From the NCBI GenBank assembly GCA_947452905.1, contig CANGEP010000001.1, positions 522,253-586,252 of the forward strand: a stretch of 64,000 nucleotides of DNA. The letters are read 5' to 3'. Position 1 is the stretch's first letter, and each line of letters begins with the position of its first letter. A program made the translations under genes and the position numbers. Source of the stretch: Bacteroidota bacterium (GTDB lineage: Bacteria > Bacteroidota > Bacteroidia > Chitinophagales > Chitinophagaceae). Positions 27,901 to 37,321 of the stretch are shown in pieces. The notes beneath the pieces were generated by a model. It was not told where the DNA came from. It worked only from the letters and a program-made list of their open reading frames with translations, and ran no database searches.

Positions 27901-29574
27901 ATGCATAATCACGAGATAGAAGCACAGTTTACCCTGCTCGCAAAACTGATGGATATTCATGGTGAAAATCCATTTAAAATTAAGTCCTACAGCAACGCCG
28001 CTTTTGCCCTAGACAAATTAACAGAACCCATAGCAGATATGAGTTCTAGCCAAATTGCTTCTATTAGAGGAATTGGAGAGGCTATCGGAATCAAGATCCA
28101 AGAAATACTAGAAAAGGGAGAGTTAAGTTTACTCCGAGAATACATAACTAAGACACCTCCTGGTATTTTAGATATGCTAAAAATTAAAGGGCTTGGACCT
28201 AAAAAAATAATCACTATTTGGAAAGAATTAGAGATAGAAAGTATTGGTGAATTATTGTATGCTTGCGAAGAAAACAGATTAATTAATTACAAAGGCTTTG
28301 GCGAAAAAACACAAAAAAATATTCAAGAATCACTCGAGTTTTTTTTACAACATCAAGGATGTTATTTATATCAACAAGTTGAAAATTTAGTATTTGCTAT
28401 TCAAAAAAATTTAGCCGAAAATTTCCCTAATGCACAGAATATTGTGTCTGGATTTTATGCTAGACAAATGGAAACAATCGAATTTTTGGACATTGTCACT
28501 ACCCTCTCAAGTAAAGAATTAACCCCTTGGTTGTCCGAAAAATCGTTTAAAACAGAAAAAAAAGAAAACTATTTATCCACAATTGGGGATGACAATTTCG
28601 AAATAAGATGGCACTTAACCAACCAAGAACAAATAACTTGGACTCATTTTTGCTTAAGTTGTTCCCCTGAATTTTTAACAGCTTGGCAACAATTACCCGG
28701 GTTTACGGACAATATAAACTTTGCAAATGAACAAGAGTTATTTGAAAAAATGGGCGTTCATTTTATTCCATTAGCACAAAGAGAGTATCCTGATATTATT
28801 TTAAAGGCCCAGAAAAAAAATATACCAACCCCTATTCATGTAAATAATATTAAGGGCATTATTCACTCCCATAGCACATGGAGTGATGGAATGCATACCC
28901 TTGAACAAATGGCCACTGCTGCTAAAGATCAAGGCTATGAATATTTAATTATTAGCGACCATAGTAAATCGGCTTTTTATGCAAATGGATTACAAATAGA
29001 TCGCATACGGGCTCAACATAAAGAAATTGATGCACTGAATAAAAAATTAGCCCCCTTTGTGATTTTTAAAAGTATTGAATCTGATATCTTAAATGATGGG
29101 AGCTTGGATTACCCAGAGGATGTTTTAGCCAGCTTTGATATTGTCATTGCCTCCATTCATTCCAATCTTAAAATGAGCGAAGAAAAAGCAATGATGCGAA
29201 TCATTGGCGCTATTACTAACCCTTACACAAGTATATTAGGACACCCCACTGGTCGTTTACTATTAAGTCGTAAAGGATACCCCCTCGATTTTGATTTGGT
29301 TTTGGAAGCCTGTGCCGAGCACAATGTTGCCATTGAATTAAATGCACACCCTCGTCGATTAGATATAGATTGGCGTTATATTCAGAAAGCAATTGACCAA
29401 GAGGTACTTGTTTCTATTAATCCAGACGCCCATGCTATAGAAGGATTTGAAGATTGTAAATATGGTGTATTGATTGCTCAAAAAGCAGGATTAACCGCTG
29501 CTCAAAACCTAAGTAGTTTTAGCTTGGCAGAAATGATTGAATTTGTAGAATATCAGCAATCCAAAAGACCTTAG
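27901..29574 (+). CDS. DNA polymerase X-like / PHP domain protein with apparently degenerate polymerase motifs
   Basis: N-terminal HhH pattern, C-terminal PHP motifs (IHSHSTWSDGMHTLEQ, ISDHSKS, ESDIL, HPTGR, NAHPRRLDIDW, NPDAH). Confidence 0.9.
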   Translation: MHNHEIEAQFTLLAKLMDIHGENPFKIKSYSNAAFALDKLTEPIADMSSSQIASIRGIGEAIGIKIQEILEKGELSLLREYITKTPPGILDMLKIKGLGPKKIITIWKELEIESIGELLYACEENRLINYKGFGEKTQKNIQESLEFFLQHQGCYLYQQVENLVFAIQKNLAENFPNAQNIVSGFYARQMETIEFLDIVTTLSSKELTPWLSEKSFKTEKKENYLSTIGDDNFEIRWHLTNQEQITWTHFCLSCSPEFLTAWQQLPGFTDNINFANEQELFEKMGVHFIPLAQREYPDIILKAQKKNIPTPIHVNNIKGIIHSHSTWSDGMHTLEQMATAAKDQGYEYLIISDHSKSAFYANGLQIDRIRAQHKEIDALNKKLAPFVIFKSIESDILNDGSLDYPEDVLASFDIVIASIHSNLKMSEEKAMMRIIGAITNPYTSILGHPTGRLLLSRKGYPLDFDLVLEACAEHNVAIELNAHPRRLDIDWRYIQKAIDQEVLVSINPDAHAIEGFEDCKYGVLIAQKAGLTAAQNLSSFSLAEMIEFVEYQQSKRP

Positions 29575-29592
29575 CATTTTTTTCGGACCACA

Positions 29593-30831
29593 TTAATGCT
29601 TTGACACATACACCAAATAATCACCTGCCAATAATTCAAATTGCATATTCCCCGAGAATGGATAACTAAGCCCTGAAAATATTTGGGTAAATTTGCCAGT
29701 TAATTTTTCGTGGCTGATATTAACTTTTTGGTGCATACTACCTAAATTAAGCATTACCAAAACAGTATGTTCACTGTCATATCTCAGATAGGCCATCACC
29801 GAATCACTTTGAGTAGGTAAATTAAAAGTTTCCCCATGCATGATGGCAGGGGTACTTTTACGAAAATCAAATAAGGTTTTGTAAAAGCTATGTAAGGAGG
29901 GTTCCTGTGTCCAATCAATGGTGTCTTTATCAAAAAAGGCTAGTCTTTTCTGATTAGGCAATTCCTGCCCACTATACAATAAAGAGATTCCCTTCCAAGT
30001 ATTAGCAAATACTGCCCAAGGCTTTGCCGCAGTTCCATATTTTTCATATTCAGTTCCGTTCCAACTATTCTCATCATGATTACTAGTAAAAAATAATTTT
30101 CTAGCCCCCTGAGGATAATTTTGATAATCGTGCAACACATTATAAATATCATGAATACTGGCTTCAGACTTTGCCATTTTTTCTGACACATGCATCCAAT
30201 GCCAAGCATAGGTAGCTTCAAAAACCTCATGATATTCTCTTTGCTCACATTCAGCTAACCAAAATAAAGGGGCAATAGTTTCACATGTTTTTTTTGCTTC
30301 CTTCCAAAAATCCAAGGGCACTAAATGAGCCATGTCACATCTAAATCCATCTATCGAAAAAGTACGTACCCAATATTGCATGGCGCCAATTAGGGCAGTT
30401 CTCATTTCTGAATGTTCAAAATTTAAATCCACTACATCCTCCCACCCATTTCTTTCGGTAAACTCCCCTGCTTCATTTTGAGAAAACCAATGAGGATGTA
30501 GCTCCATCCATTCATGTTCACATCCTGTATGATTAGCTACCCAATCAATAATTATTTTCATCCCTAAAGCATGAACTTGATTTACTAAACTTTCGAAATC
30601 TTTTTCGGTACCAAATTCAGGATTAATTTTTGTGTAACTACTACAAGCATAATAAGATCCTAAACTTCCTTTTTTATCTTTTTGGCTAATGGGTGTAATG
30701 GGCATTAACCAAATAACATCTACCCCCATCTCTTTTAAACGAGGTAAATGTTTTTGAAAAGCATTAAAAGTTCCCTCGCTTGTATATTGTCTTATATTAA
30801 CCTCATAAATATTAGAAACCATTTTATTCAA
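29593..30831 (-). CDS. GH13 alpha-amylase family protein (no signal peptide)
   Basis: KIIIDWVANHTG, GFRCDMAHLVP, WLAECE, TSNHDENSWN; paralogous to 16112-17434. Confidence 0.93.
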   Translation of the reverse strand: MNKMVSNIYEVNIRQYTSEGTFNAFQKHLPRLKEMGVDVIWLMPITPISQKDKKGSLGSYYACSSYTKINPEFGTEKDFESLVNQVHALGMKIIIDWVANHTGCEHEWMELHPHWFSQNEAGEFTERNGWEDVVDLNFEHSEMRTALIGAMQYWVRTFSIDGFRCDMAHLVPLDFWKEAKKTCETIAPLFWLAECEQREYHEVFEATYAWHWMHVSEKMAKSEASIHDIYNVLHDYQNYPQGARKLFFTSNHDENSWNGTEYEKYGTAAKPWAVFANTWKGISLLYSGQELPNQKRLAFFDKDTIDWTQEPSLHSFYKTLFDFRKSTPAIMHGETFNLPTQSDSVMAYLRYDSEHTVLVMLNLGSMHQKVNISHEKLTGKFTQIFSGLSYPFSGNMQFELLAGDYLVYVSKH

Positions 30832-30853
30832 TTTTTATTATCTTGTTAGCACT

Positions 30854-32197
30854 ATGAGTACAGATAAACCCCATTTAGAGCGCAAATTAAGTCTTTTACA
30901 TGCAACCTCCATCAACATGATTGATATGGTAGGTATTGGCCCTTTTGTAGTATTAAGTGTGGTAGCTCAAATTATGGCTGGCCCCTATTTTTTATATGCT
31001 TGGATTGCAGGCGCTGTTTTATCCTATGTGGATGCCATGGTCTGGAGTCAATTAGGAGCTGCTTTACCCATGGCTGGTGGAAGCTTTCATTTTTTAAAAG
31101 AAGGCTATGGAAAAAAATGGGGATCCTTAATGAGCTTTTTATTTGTTTGGCAAACAATGATTCAAGCACCACTTGTTATTGCCTCTGCTGCTATTGGATT
31201 TTCTCAATATGCGAATTACTTTTTTCATTTAAACTTTTGGCAAGAAAAAGCAGTGAGTGGCTCAGTTGTTATTTTAGTAATTGCCCTACTGTATCGTAAG
31301 ATTGAATCCATCGGAAAAATTTCTGTTTTTTTATGGATGGGTGTAATGGGCACCATGCTATGGATAATCATAGGGGGTATTGCCCATGGACAATTTTTGG
31401 AGCCCATCAAACATATCAATGATGGCTTTACGCTTCAACATGGTTTTGTTGCAGCATTAGGATTTGCAAGTGTAAAAACAGTTTATAGTTATCTTGGTTA
31501 TTATAATGTTTGCCATTTAGGAGGTGAAATAAAAAATCCGAGCAAGAATATTCCAAGAAGCATGTTTATCTCTATCACAGGTATTGCCATTTTATATTTA
31601 GCCATGAATATTAGCGTAGCTAGTGTACTTCCCTTTCAAACCATTATAGATAGTAAATTTGTAGTTAGCGATTATATAAAAGCTTTATTTGGACCAACAG
31701 CAGGCGCTATTGTTACAGTATTAATTTTATTGGTGGCATTTGCTTCTTTATTTGCAGCTACCTTAGGTTATAGTAGAATACCTTATGCGGCGGCTAGCAA
31801 TAAATCATTTTTTAGCTATTTTAGCACCCTTCATCCAAAACTTCATTTCCCTCATCGCTCCTTATTGGTATTAGGAAGTATTGCTTTTGTATTTAGTTTA
31901 TTATTTCGCTTAAAAGAAGTAATTGATGGTATTTTAGCCATGCGAATATTAATACAATTTATTGGTCAAGCCATTGGTTTACTATTACTGGTAAAAAGAA
32001 AAGGCAAATCTTTTTTCCCTTGGAAGATGCCATTGTATCCTATCCCCTTATTTATAGCCATACTCATTTGGGGCGCTATCTTTTTTTCAACAGGTACTAA
32101 GATGATGCTCAGTGGACTTGCCGTGATAAGCCTGGGTTTAATCGCCTACTTTGTTGCCAAAAAAATGAAATGGATTGATACTGAAACTGCCGAATAG
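30854..32197 (+). CDS. APC family amino acid permease
   Basis: 12-TM-like pattern with MIDMVGIGPFVVLS, GALPMAGGSFHFLKEGYGKKWG-type APC motifs. Confidence 0.9.
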   Translation: MSTDKPHLERKLSLLHATSINMIDMVGIGPFVVLSVVAQIMAGPYFLYAWIAGAVLSYVDAMVWSQLGAALPMAGGSFHFLKEGYGKKWGSLMSFLFVWQTMIQAPLVIASAAIGFSQYANYFFHLNFWQEKAVSGSVVILVIALLYRKIESIGKISVFLWMGVMGTMLWIIIGGIAHGQFLEPIKHINDGFTLQHGFVAALGFASVKTVYSYLGYYNVCHLGGEIKNPSKNIPRSMFISITGIAILYLAMNISVASVLPFQTIIDSKFVVSDYIKALFGPTAGAIVTVLILLVAFASLFAATLGYSRIPYAAASNKSFFSYFSTLHPKLHFPHRSLLVLGSIAFVFSLLFRLKEVIDGILAMRILIQFIGQAIGLLLLVKRKGKSFFPWKMPLYPIPLFIAILIWGAIFFSTGTKMMLSGLAVISLGLIAYFVAKKMKWIDTETAE

Positions 32198-32198
32198 T

Positions 32199-32339
32199 TT
32201 ATTTACTCTTGGTACCAATGGTACTAATGAGTAATCCAATTATAAGCCCTAAAATAATTCCTACTTTAACGTTTTTAATAAGCCAACCAAGGCCTATGCC
32301 AATAACAAGTAAAGTAAATATACTCATGTTTCTTCTCAT
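32199..32339 (-). CDS. Small membrane protein, 46 aa (MRRNMSIFTLLVIGIGLGWLIKNVKVGIILGLIIGLLISTIGTKSK)
   Basis: Complete ATG-TAA frame between two convergent genes; two hydrophobic Gly-rich segments; 2 nt downstream of the PIG-L gene. Confidence 0.55.
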   Translation of the reverse strand: MRRNMSIFTLLVIGIGLGWLIKNVKVGIILGLIIGLLISTIGTKSK

Positions 32340-32341
32340 GA

Positions 32342-34687
32342 TTAATGCTTAGGGAGTGAAATTAAATTAGCCAATAATTTATAGGCCCCAGGGTTACCTG
32401 ATGGTAGTTGTCTAAATAAAACTAAACTTACATACACTATATTACCTTTGCCAAAAGGAGCAATTAATAAACTACCATTGCTTGGATTTTCCCCTTTGTC
32501 ATTCATGGTTATAGGAGCTTCAAAATGACTATCAAAATTATCGGATTGGTAAGTGCTTCTCTCTTGTACCCAATTGTCAAAATCTTGTGTCGTAATTTTA
32601 TTAGGACTATTTAAAACCACATGTGTTGGCAGCGTAAAATCAACAGGCACGTTTTCTTGTGTTACACGCTTAGAGGCATTTACTGAAAATTTATAGGGCC
32701 CTACTTTAACAGGTTTAATACCTACCGTATTGCTTTTTAAATATTGTACTATTAAATTCCCGCCTTGTGCTATATACGCGTTTAAAATATCATTTTTATC
32801 AGATAAATAGTCATACATATTATAGGCACGTATGCCTACTACAATGGCATCAAAATTTTTAAGTTGGTCCAAGTGTAAATCGGTCTCTTTTAAATAGGTA
32901 ACATGCGCTCCTAACTCCATAAGCGCTTCGGGTAACTTATCTCCAGCGCCATCTATGTAGCCAATATTGAGTGCTTTATTTTGTACCTCTACAGCCACTA
33001 TTTTTGTGCTAGCAGTGGGAAAATAAGTAATCGTTGGTATATGATCATACGCAATAGATTTTGTGTACACTGCATTAGAGGGAGTAGGCAATTTTGCATT
33101 TGCACTATTAACTAAAAAATCGAACTGTTTATTTACTCCAGCGTGCTCAATACTTTGATAAGTAACACTAATAGGCTTGCTCTCTTTTAAAAGGCTTACT
33201 TCCTTTTCGTATTTGATTTCAGTTTTTGGAACAACTGCTACTGGCTGATACACATCTCCCTTGGTAGGGTCTGTATACTTATATTGAACAGGAAACTTAA
33301 AATTAAAAACTTGTTTTTCAATCTCCATACTTGCTGTTCCTTCAAAACTTGGCGCATTTTCGGATTGTCCAATAAGGGTTTGATCCTTTACTACAAACAT
33401 GCCTTCTGTTTTTGGATTCACCAACCAATAGGGTTGTGATAGTTTCATATCGTTGGGTACACTATGCTTATATTCGAACTGAGTATTTTGATTGTTGGTT
33501 AAAGCTATATTAATAACCGTGTCTTTACCTGGCAAATTCACAGCTAATAATACGGAAGAAGCATTTGATCTTTGATTGATTAAAAATTGAATGGGTAAAA
33601 CTTCGCCTGGAACCACTTGTTGCTGTTGTGTAGTGGCTTCGATAAAAATACCAGCACAAGATTTAATGATATCTTCTATTTGAGCAAGTTTATACGTTTT
33701 CCATGTTGAACTTTTTAACGCATTCACGTGACTATACAATTTCACTAAAGCAGCAACTGATGCTGCAGGATTATCAATTATATAGCTCGCTAAAATTTTA
33801 TCAATTTCTGTTTCAATAGCGGGCGCTTGTAAACGTGCCCAACTGATATTCACCCCTTCCATTATATCATTTTTGGCAACTTCTCCCCCTGTAAGTTCAA
33901 AGTACTCAAAGGAAGCACCTCTACGACGAGGTCGTCCTTCTCCTTGGCTCTTATGCATGGTTCTCGCCTCAGCTCCAATTTCGCCATAACTTTTGCCGAG
34001 TATTGCGTTGTATGCGCCCACTTCCAATTTTAATTGATTTTCACTTGTGGTATTAACAGCTCCAAAATTAAAAGTGTTCCATAATATTCTTTTTGCCTGC
34101 CATACAGTAACGCCATATTTAAATTGTTCTGGAAATTTTGTAGGGTCTGCTGCTGCTATAAATGCTTCATTGGCAATTATGGCAGAGGCTGAATGATGTC
34201 CATGACCTGCACGTGCATCTCTTGGAAATCTAGTAATAATAATATCTGGCTGAAACTTTCTTATTACCCATACCGCATCACTTAAAACTTTTTCATGATC
34301 CCAAATTTGCAAAGCTTCCTCCGAAGATTTACTAAAGCCAAACTCATAGGCAGTCGAAAAATATTGTTCGGCACCATCTATGCGACGCGCGGCTAATAAT
34401 TCTTGAGAACGAATCATACCCAGTTCAATGCCTTGCTCCTTACCAATTAAATTTTGTCCCCCATCGCCTCTTGTTAAACTAAGGTAAGCAGTTCTTAAAT
34501 TTCTTTCTTTGGTTAGATAAGGTAAAAAACTATTGTTTTCGTCGTCAGGATGTGCTGCAAAATAAAGTACCGACCCCACCGTTTTAAGCCCTTTAATTTG
34601 TGCAACAATATCGGCACTTGTTTTTTGTGCTTGAGAAACAAAACAAAAAATGAGTGCCCCTAAAACAAAAACTAGTTTAGTACGCAT
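32342..34687 (-). CDS. PIG-L family deacetylase with long C-terminal extension, secreted
   Basis: AAHPDDENNSFLPYLTKERNLRTAYLSLTRGDGGQNLIG and GHGHHSASA motifs; signal peptide. Confidence 0.92.
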   Translation of the reverse strand: MRTKLVFVLGALIFCFVSQAQKTSADIVAQIKGLKTVGSVLYFAAHPDDENNSFLPYLTKERNLRTAYLSLTRGDGGQNLIGKEQGIELGMIRSQELLAARRIDGAEQYFSTAYEFGFSKSSEEALQIWDHEKVLSDAVWVIRKFQPDIIITRFPRDARAGHGHHSASAIIANEAFIAAADPTKFPEQFKYGVTVWQAKRILWNTFNFGAVNTTSENQLKLEVGAYNAILGKSYGEIGAEARTMHKSQGEGRPRRRGASFEYFELTGGEVAKNDIMEGVNISWARLQAPAIETEIDKILASYIIDNPAASVAALVKLYSHVNALKSSTWKTYKLAQIEDIIKSCAGIFIEATTQQQQVVPGEVLPIQFLINQRSNASSVLLAVNLPGKDTVINIALTNNQNTQFEYKHSVPNDMKLSQPYWLVNPKTEGMFVVKDQTLIGQSENAPSFEGTASMEIEKQVFNFKFPVQYKYTDPTKGDVYQPVAVVPKTEIKYEKEVSLLKESKPISVTYQSIEHAGVNKQFDFLVNSANAKLPTPSNAVYTKSIAYDHIPTITYFPTASTKIVAVEVQNKALNIGYIDGAGDKLPEALMELGAHVTYLKETDLHLDQLKNFDAIVVGIRAYNMYDYLSDKNDILNAYIAQGGNLIVQYLKSNTVGIKPVKVGPYKFSVNASKRVTQENVPVDFTLPTHVVLNSPNKITTQDFDNWVQERSTYQSDNFDSHFEAPITMNDKGENPSNGSLLIAPFGKGNIVYVSLVLFRQLPSGNPGAYKLLANLISLPKH

Positions 34688-34701
34688 AGTTAATTATTAA
34701 A

Positions 34702-37197
34702 TTATTTACCATTCAAGAATACTGCATTGGCTAAAACCAATTTCCCATTTTCCCAGAAATTTCTAAAAATAGGATCATCCGCCATGAAAATTAATTTGCC
34801 AGCACCTATTTCCTTTACTCCTATTACTACCCCTTCTTGTAAAGCTGCTTTTGCTTTTACACCTGCAAAACCTGCTACATAACTATCTTTTTTAACAACC
34901 CCTACATTCCAAAATTCATTTGAAGGTTCGTAAGTAACCATATCTTGTTTTAAGTCATAATAAGTTCCACCTGTACCAAACCCTAAAGGATGTGTGTCAT
35001 CCATATACACTTTATAGATAGCCCCTGGGATAGAACTTTTTAAATAATCTGTTACCGATTCGCCGTATTTAGGTACATTATTTATATCAATTTTATCGGA
35101 TTTGGCTAAATCTTTCATTTTAATTCCCCAATCCGCATTAGAAGACAATTGTTGAGCAGCACTCTCAAATGCAATTAAAACCCCTCCTTTTTTAACAAAT
35201 GCTTGCAATTTTTCGCTAGTCATTTTGGAATTTAAATCTTTGTAGGTGCCTTCAGGCGCAATAATTACATCATATTTTAAAATATCAATTCTATTTAAAT
35301 AAGAATAATTCAATTGTGTAATTGGATAATTTAATTGTTGATCAAAATAATTCCACACCTCCCCAGCTGCGAGTGCCGAAACATTCTCACCCGTTAATAA
35401 GGCTACTTTTGGAGCATGACTTATATTTTTTATTTCTGGCGATCCAAAATCAGCTCCTTTCTCGGCCCAGCCAGATTCCACTGCAATAGCTTCGATATTA
35501 GCGGCATCACATATTGCTTTTGTTTCGCTAGCCCAATTTGATGCATTGCTAGTTTTTAAAACAATTAATGTACCCGCATCAAACTTTTTCCCTGCTGCAG
35601 AAAAAGGTTTCTCAGCATATCTTACTTTAATATTTTTATTTAATATGGCTGCTAATACTTTTGCTGAAGAAAATGAATTATACGGAATAAGATAGCCATA
35701 GGTTGATAGCGCTGTTGGCGCAGCCTTGTTATCGAAACCGGCACTAATATTTAAGGGTTCTTTACTGGCATAGCCATGTACATTGTAAACATAGGGTAAT
35801 GACCAAGCGGTAATATCGTAAGTATTAGAGTCATTAACTTGTGTTATAGGCTCCAAAAGAACACGTGCTAAAACACCATGCGCTTGAGACACATTAACTG
35901 CCAATGAATACCCTTCATTCACAAATACCCCTTCTTTTTTGGTGGTATAATCAAAGCCTTTGAAAGTTCCATTATAAGAACCATACTCAATATTATTCTT
36001 TTTTAATAATTGAGCTAAGGCCACTAAACTGTTAGGATTTTTAGCCGTCATTACAAATGTTTTGTAAGGAGAAGTAGTTCCTGCACGACTATTATCGTAA
36101 TACTTTTTAAACTCATTTAACAAACGGTCTTTATTGGCAGCGCTAATTTCTACCGTTGCCAAGCCAGTTGTAAAATGATGTGTTGCTCTAGCCACTAAGG
36201 TTAAAGTGTCTTCGTCTTTATTTTGTACGCCCAATCCAGCACTAATTCCTCCTTGCTCATAAGTCATACCAATGGCCCCATTGTACATTGGGTAACTATC
36301 CCCATAGGAAGGATATAACATATCAAATCTTTCTTTGGTAAAAAACAACCAATTATTTTGATCAAAATATTTAGCGTTATTCTTCCCAATTTGTATTTGG
36401 AAATCTTTTTGCCAATTAGTAATGGCATCATGTATAGGCTCTGATGTGGGTGTAAAGAAATAAGGTTGATTATATCCTTGTTCATGAAAGTCGACCACTA
36501 CTTGTGGATACCATTTTTGATACAAAGCAATTCTTTGCTTGCTTTCTACTTGCGTTTGCCAAGCCCAATCACGATTTAAATCGAAATTGTAATGATTGCT
36601 TCTTCCAGCAGGCCAAGGTTCCATATGTTCTCTAGCAAAAGGATCTGCATTATAAGCATCACCCACTGCATTATTATACCAATTCACATATCTATCTCGG
36701 CCATCAGGATTTATACAAGGATCTAAAATGACCAATGTATTTTTTAGCCATTCTTTTGATTTTGTATTTTCAGGATCTACCAATGCAAATAAGGTTAACA
36801 TTGATGCTTCTGAAGAAGCTGGCTCGTTACCATGAACATTATAGGATAGCCAAACAATAGTAGGCTGATTAAAATCTGTTACAGTACCCTCAATTAATCC
36901 ATTATTATGCTTACGAATGGTTTCCAGTTTTGCTATATTCTCTGGCAAGCCAACTGCAGCAACCAATAAATCTCTTCCTTCATTTGTTTTTCCATAAGGA
37001 ATTATTTTAACCATATCCGATTTTGCCTGTGCTACTGCATTAAAATAAGCTACAATTTGATGATGTCTTGTAAACTTAGTGCCTACAGTGTAGCCTAAAA
37101 AAGAAGCGGGACTTTGTAAATTTTGAGCTTCTATTAAAAAGGGTAAAATAACAAAAACAAAAAGGGCTGTAATTGATTTACGCGTAATTAAATACAT
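34702..37197 (-). CDS. M14 family zinc carboxypeptidase, secreted
   Basis: YNVHGNEPASSEA (HxxE), DPCINPDGRDRYVNW, VVDFHEQGYNQPYFF; signal peptide; C-terminal GATase-like region. Confidence 0.92.
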   Translation of the reverse strand: MYLITRKSITALFVFVILPFLIEAQNLQSPASFLGYTVGTKFTRHHQIVAYFNAVAQAKSDMVKIIPYGKTNEGRDLLVAAVGLPENIAKLETIRKHNNGLIEGTVTDFNQPTIVWLSYNVHGNEPASSEASMLTLFALVDPENTKSKEWLKNTLVILDPCINPDGRDRYVNWYNNAVGDAYNADPFAREHMEPWPAGRSNHYNFDLNRDWAWQTQVESKQRIALYQKWYPQVVVDFHEQGYNQPYFFTPTSEPIHDAITNWQKDFQIQIGKNNAKYFDQNNWLFFTKERFDMLYPSYGDSYPMYNGAIGMTYEQGGISAGLGVQNKDEDTLTLVARATHHFTTGLATVEISAANKDRLLNEFKKYYDNSRAGTTSPYKTFVMTAKNPNSLVALAQLLKKNNIEYGSYNGTFKGFDYTTKKEGVFVNEGYSLAVNVSQAHGVLARVLLEPITQVNDSNTYDITAWSLPYVYNVHGYASKEPLNISAGFDNKAAPTALSTYGYLIPYNSFSSAKVLAAILNKNIKVRYAEKPFSAAGKKFDAGTLIVLKTSNASNWASETKAICDAANIEAIAVESGWAEKGADFGSPEIKNISHAPKVALLTGENVSALAAGEVWNYFDQQLNYPITQLNYSYLNRIDILKYDVIIAPEGTYKDLNSKMTSEKLQAFVKKGGVLIAFESAAQQLSSNADWGIKMKDLAKSDKIDINNVPKYGESVTDYLKSSIPGAIYKVYMDDTHPLGFGTGGTYYDLKQDMVTYEPSNEFWNVGVVKKDSYVAGFAGVKAKAALQEGVVIGVKEIGAGKLIFMADDPIFRNFWENGKLVLANAVFLNGK

Positions 37198-37321
37198 AAA
37201 ATTATTATTATTTATTTCGGGATTATTGAGTTCCTAAAAATAAGAATATTTGGCCTTAAATACAGGCTATTTTGCTGAAAACTAAATAATTAAGTAATTT
37301 ACTGATTCAAATAAAAAAGAC

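Noticed and set aside
27604-27960. 118-aa minus-strand ORF with FLAAFLGAAFLAAF repeats
   Set aside because: Antisense shadow of the Lys/Ala-rich H1-like gene; the apparent hydrophobic repeats are reverse complements of AAPKK codons.
31000-31299. 99-aa ORF inside the permease gene
   Set aside because: Out-of-frame overlap with a convincing APC permease; no independent signals.
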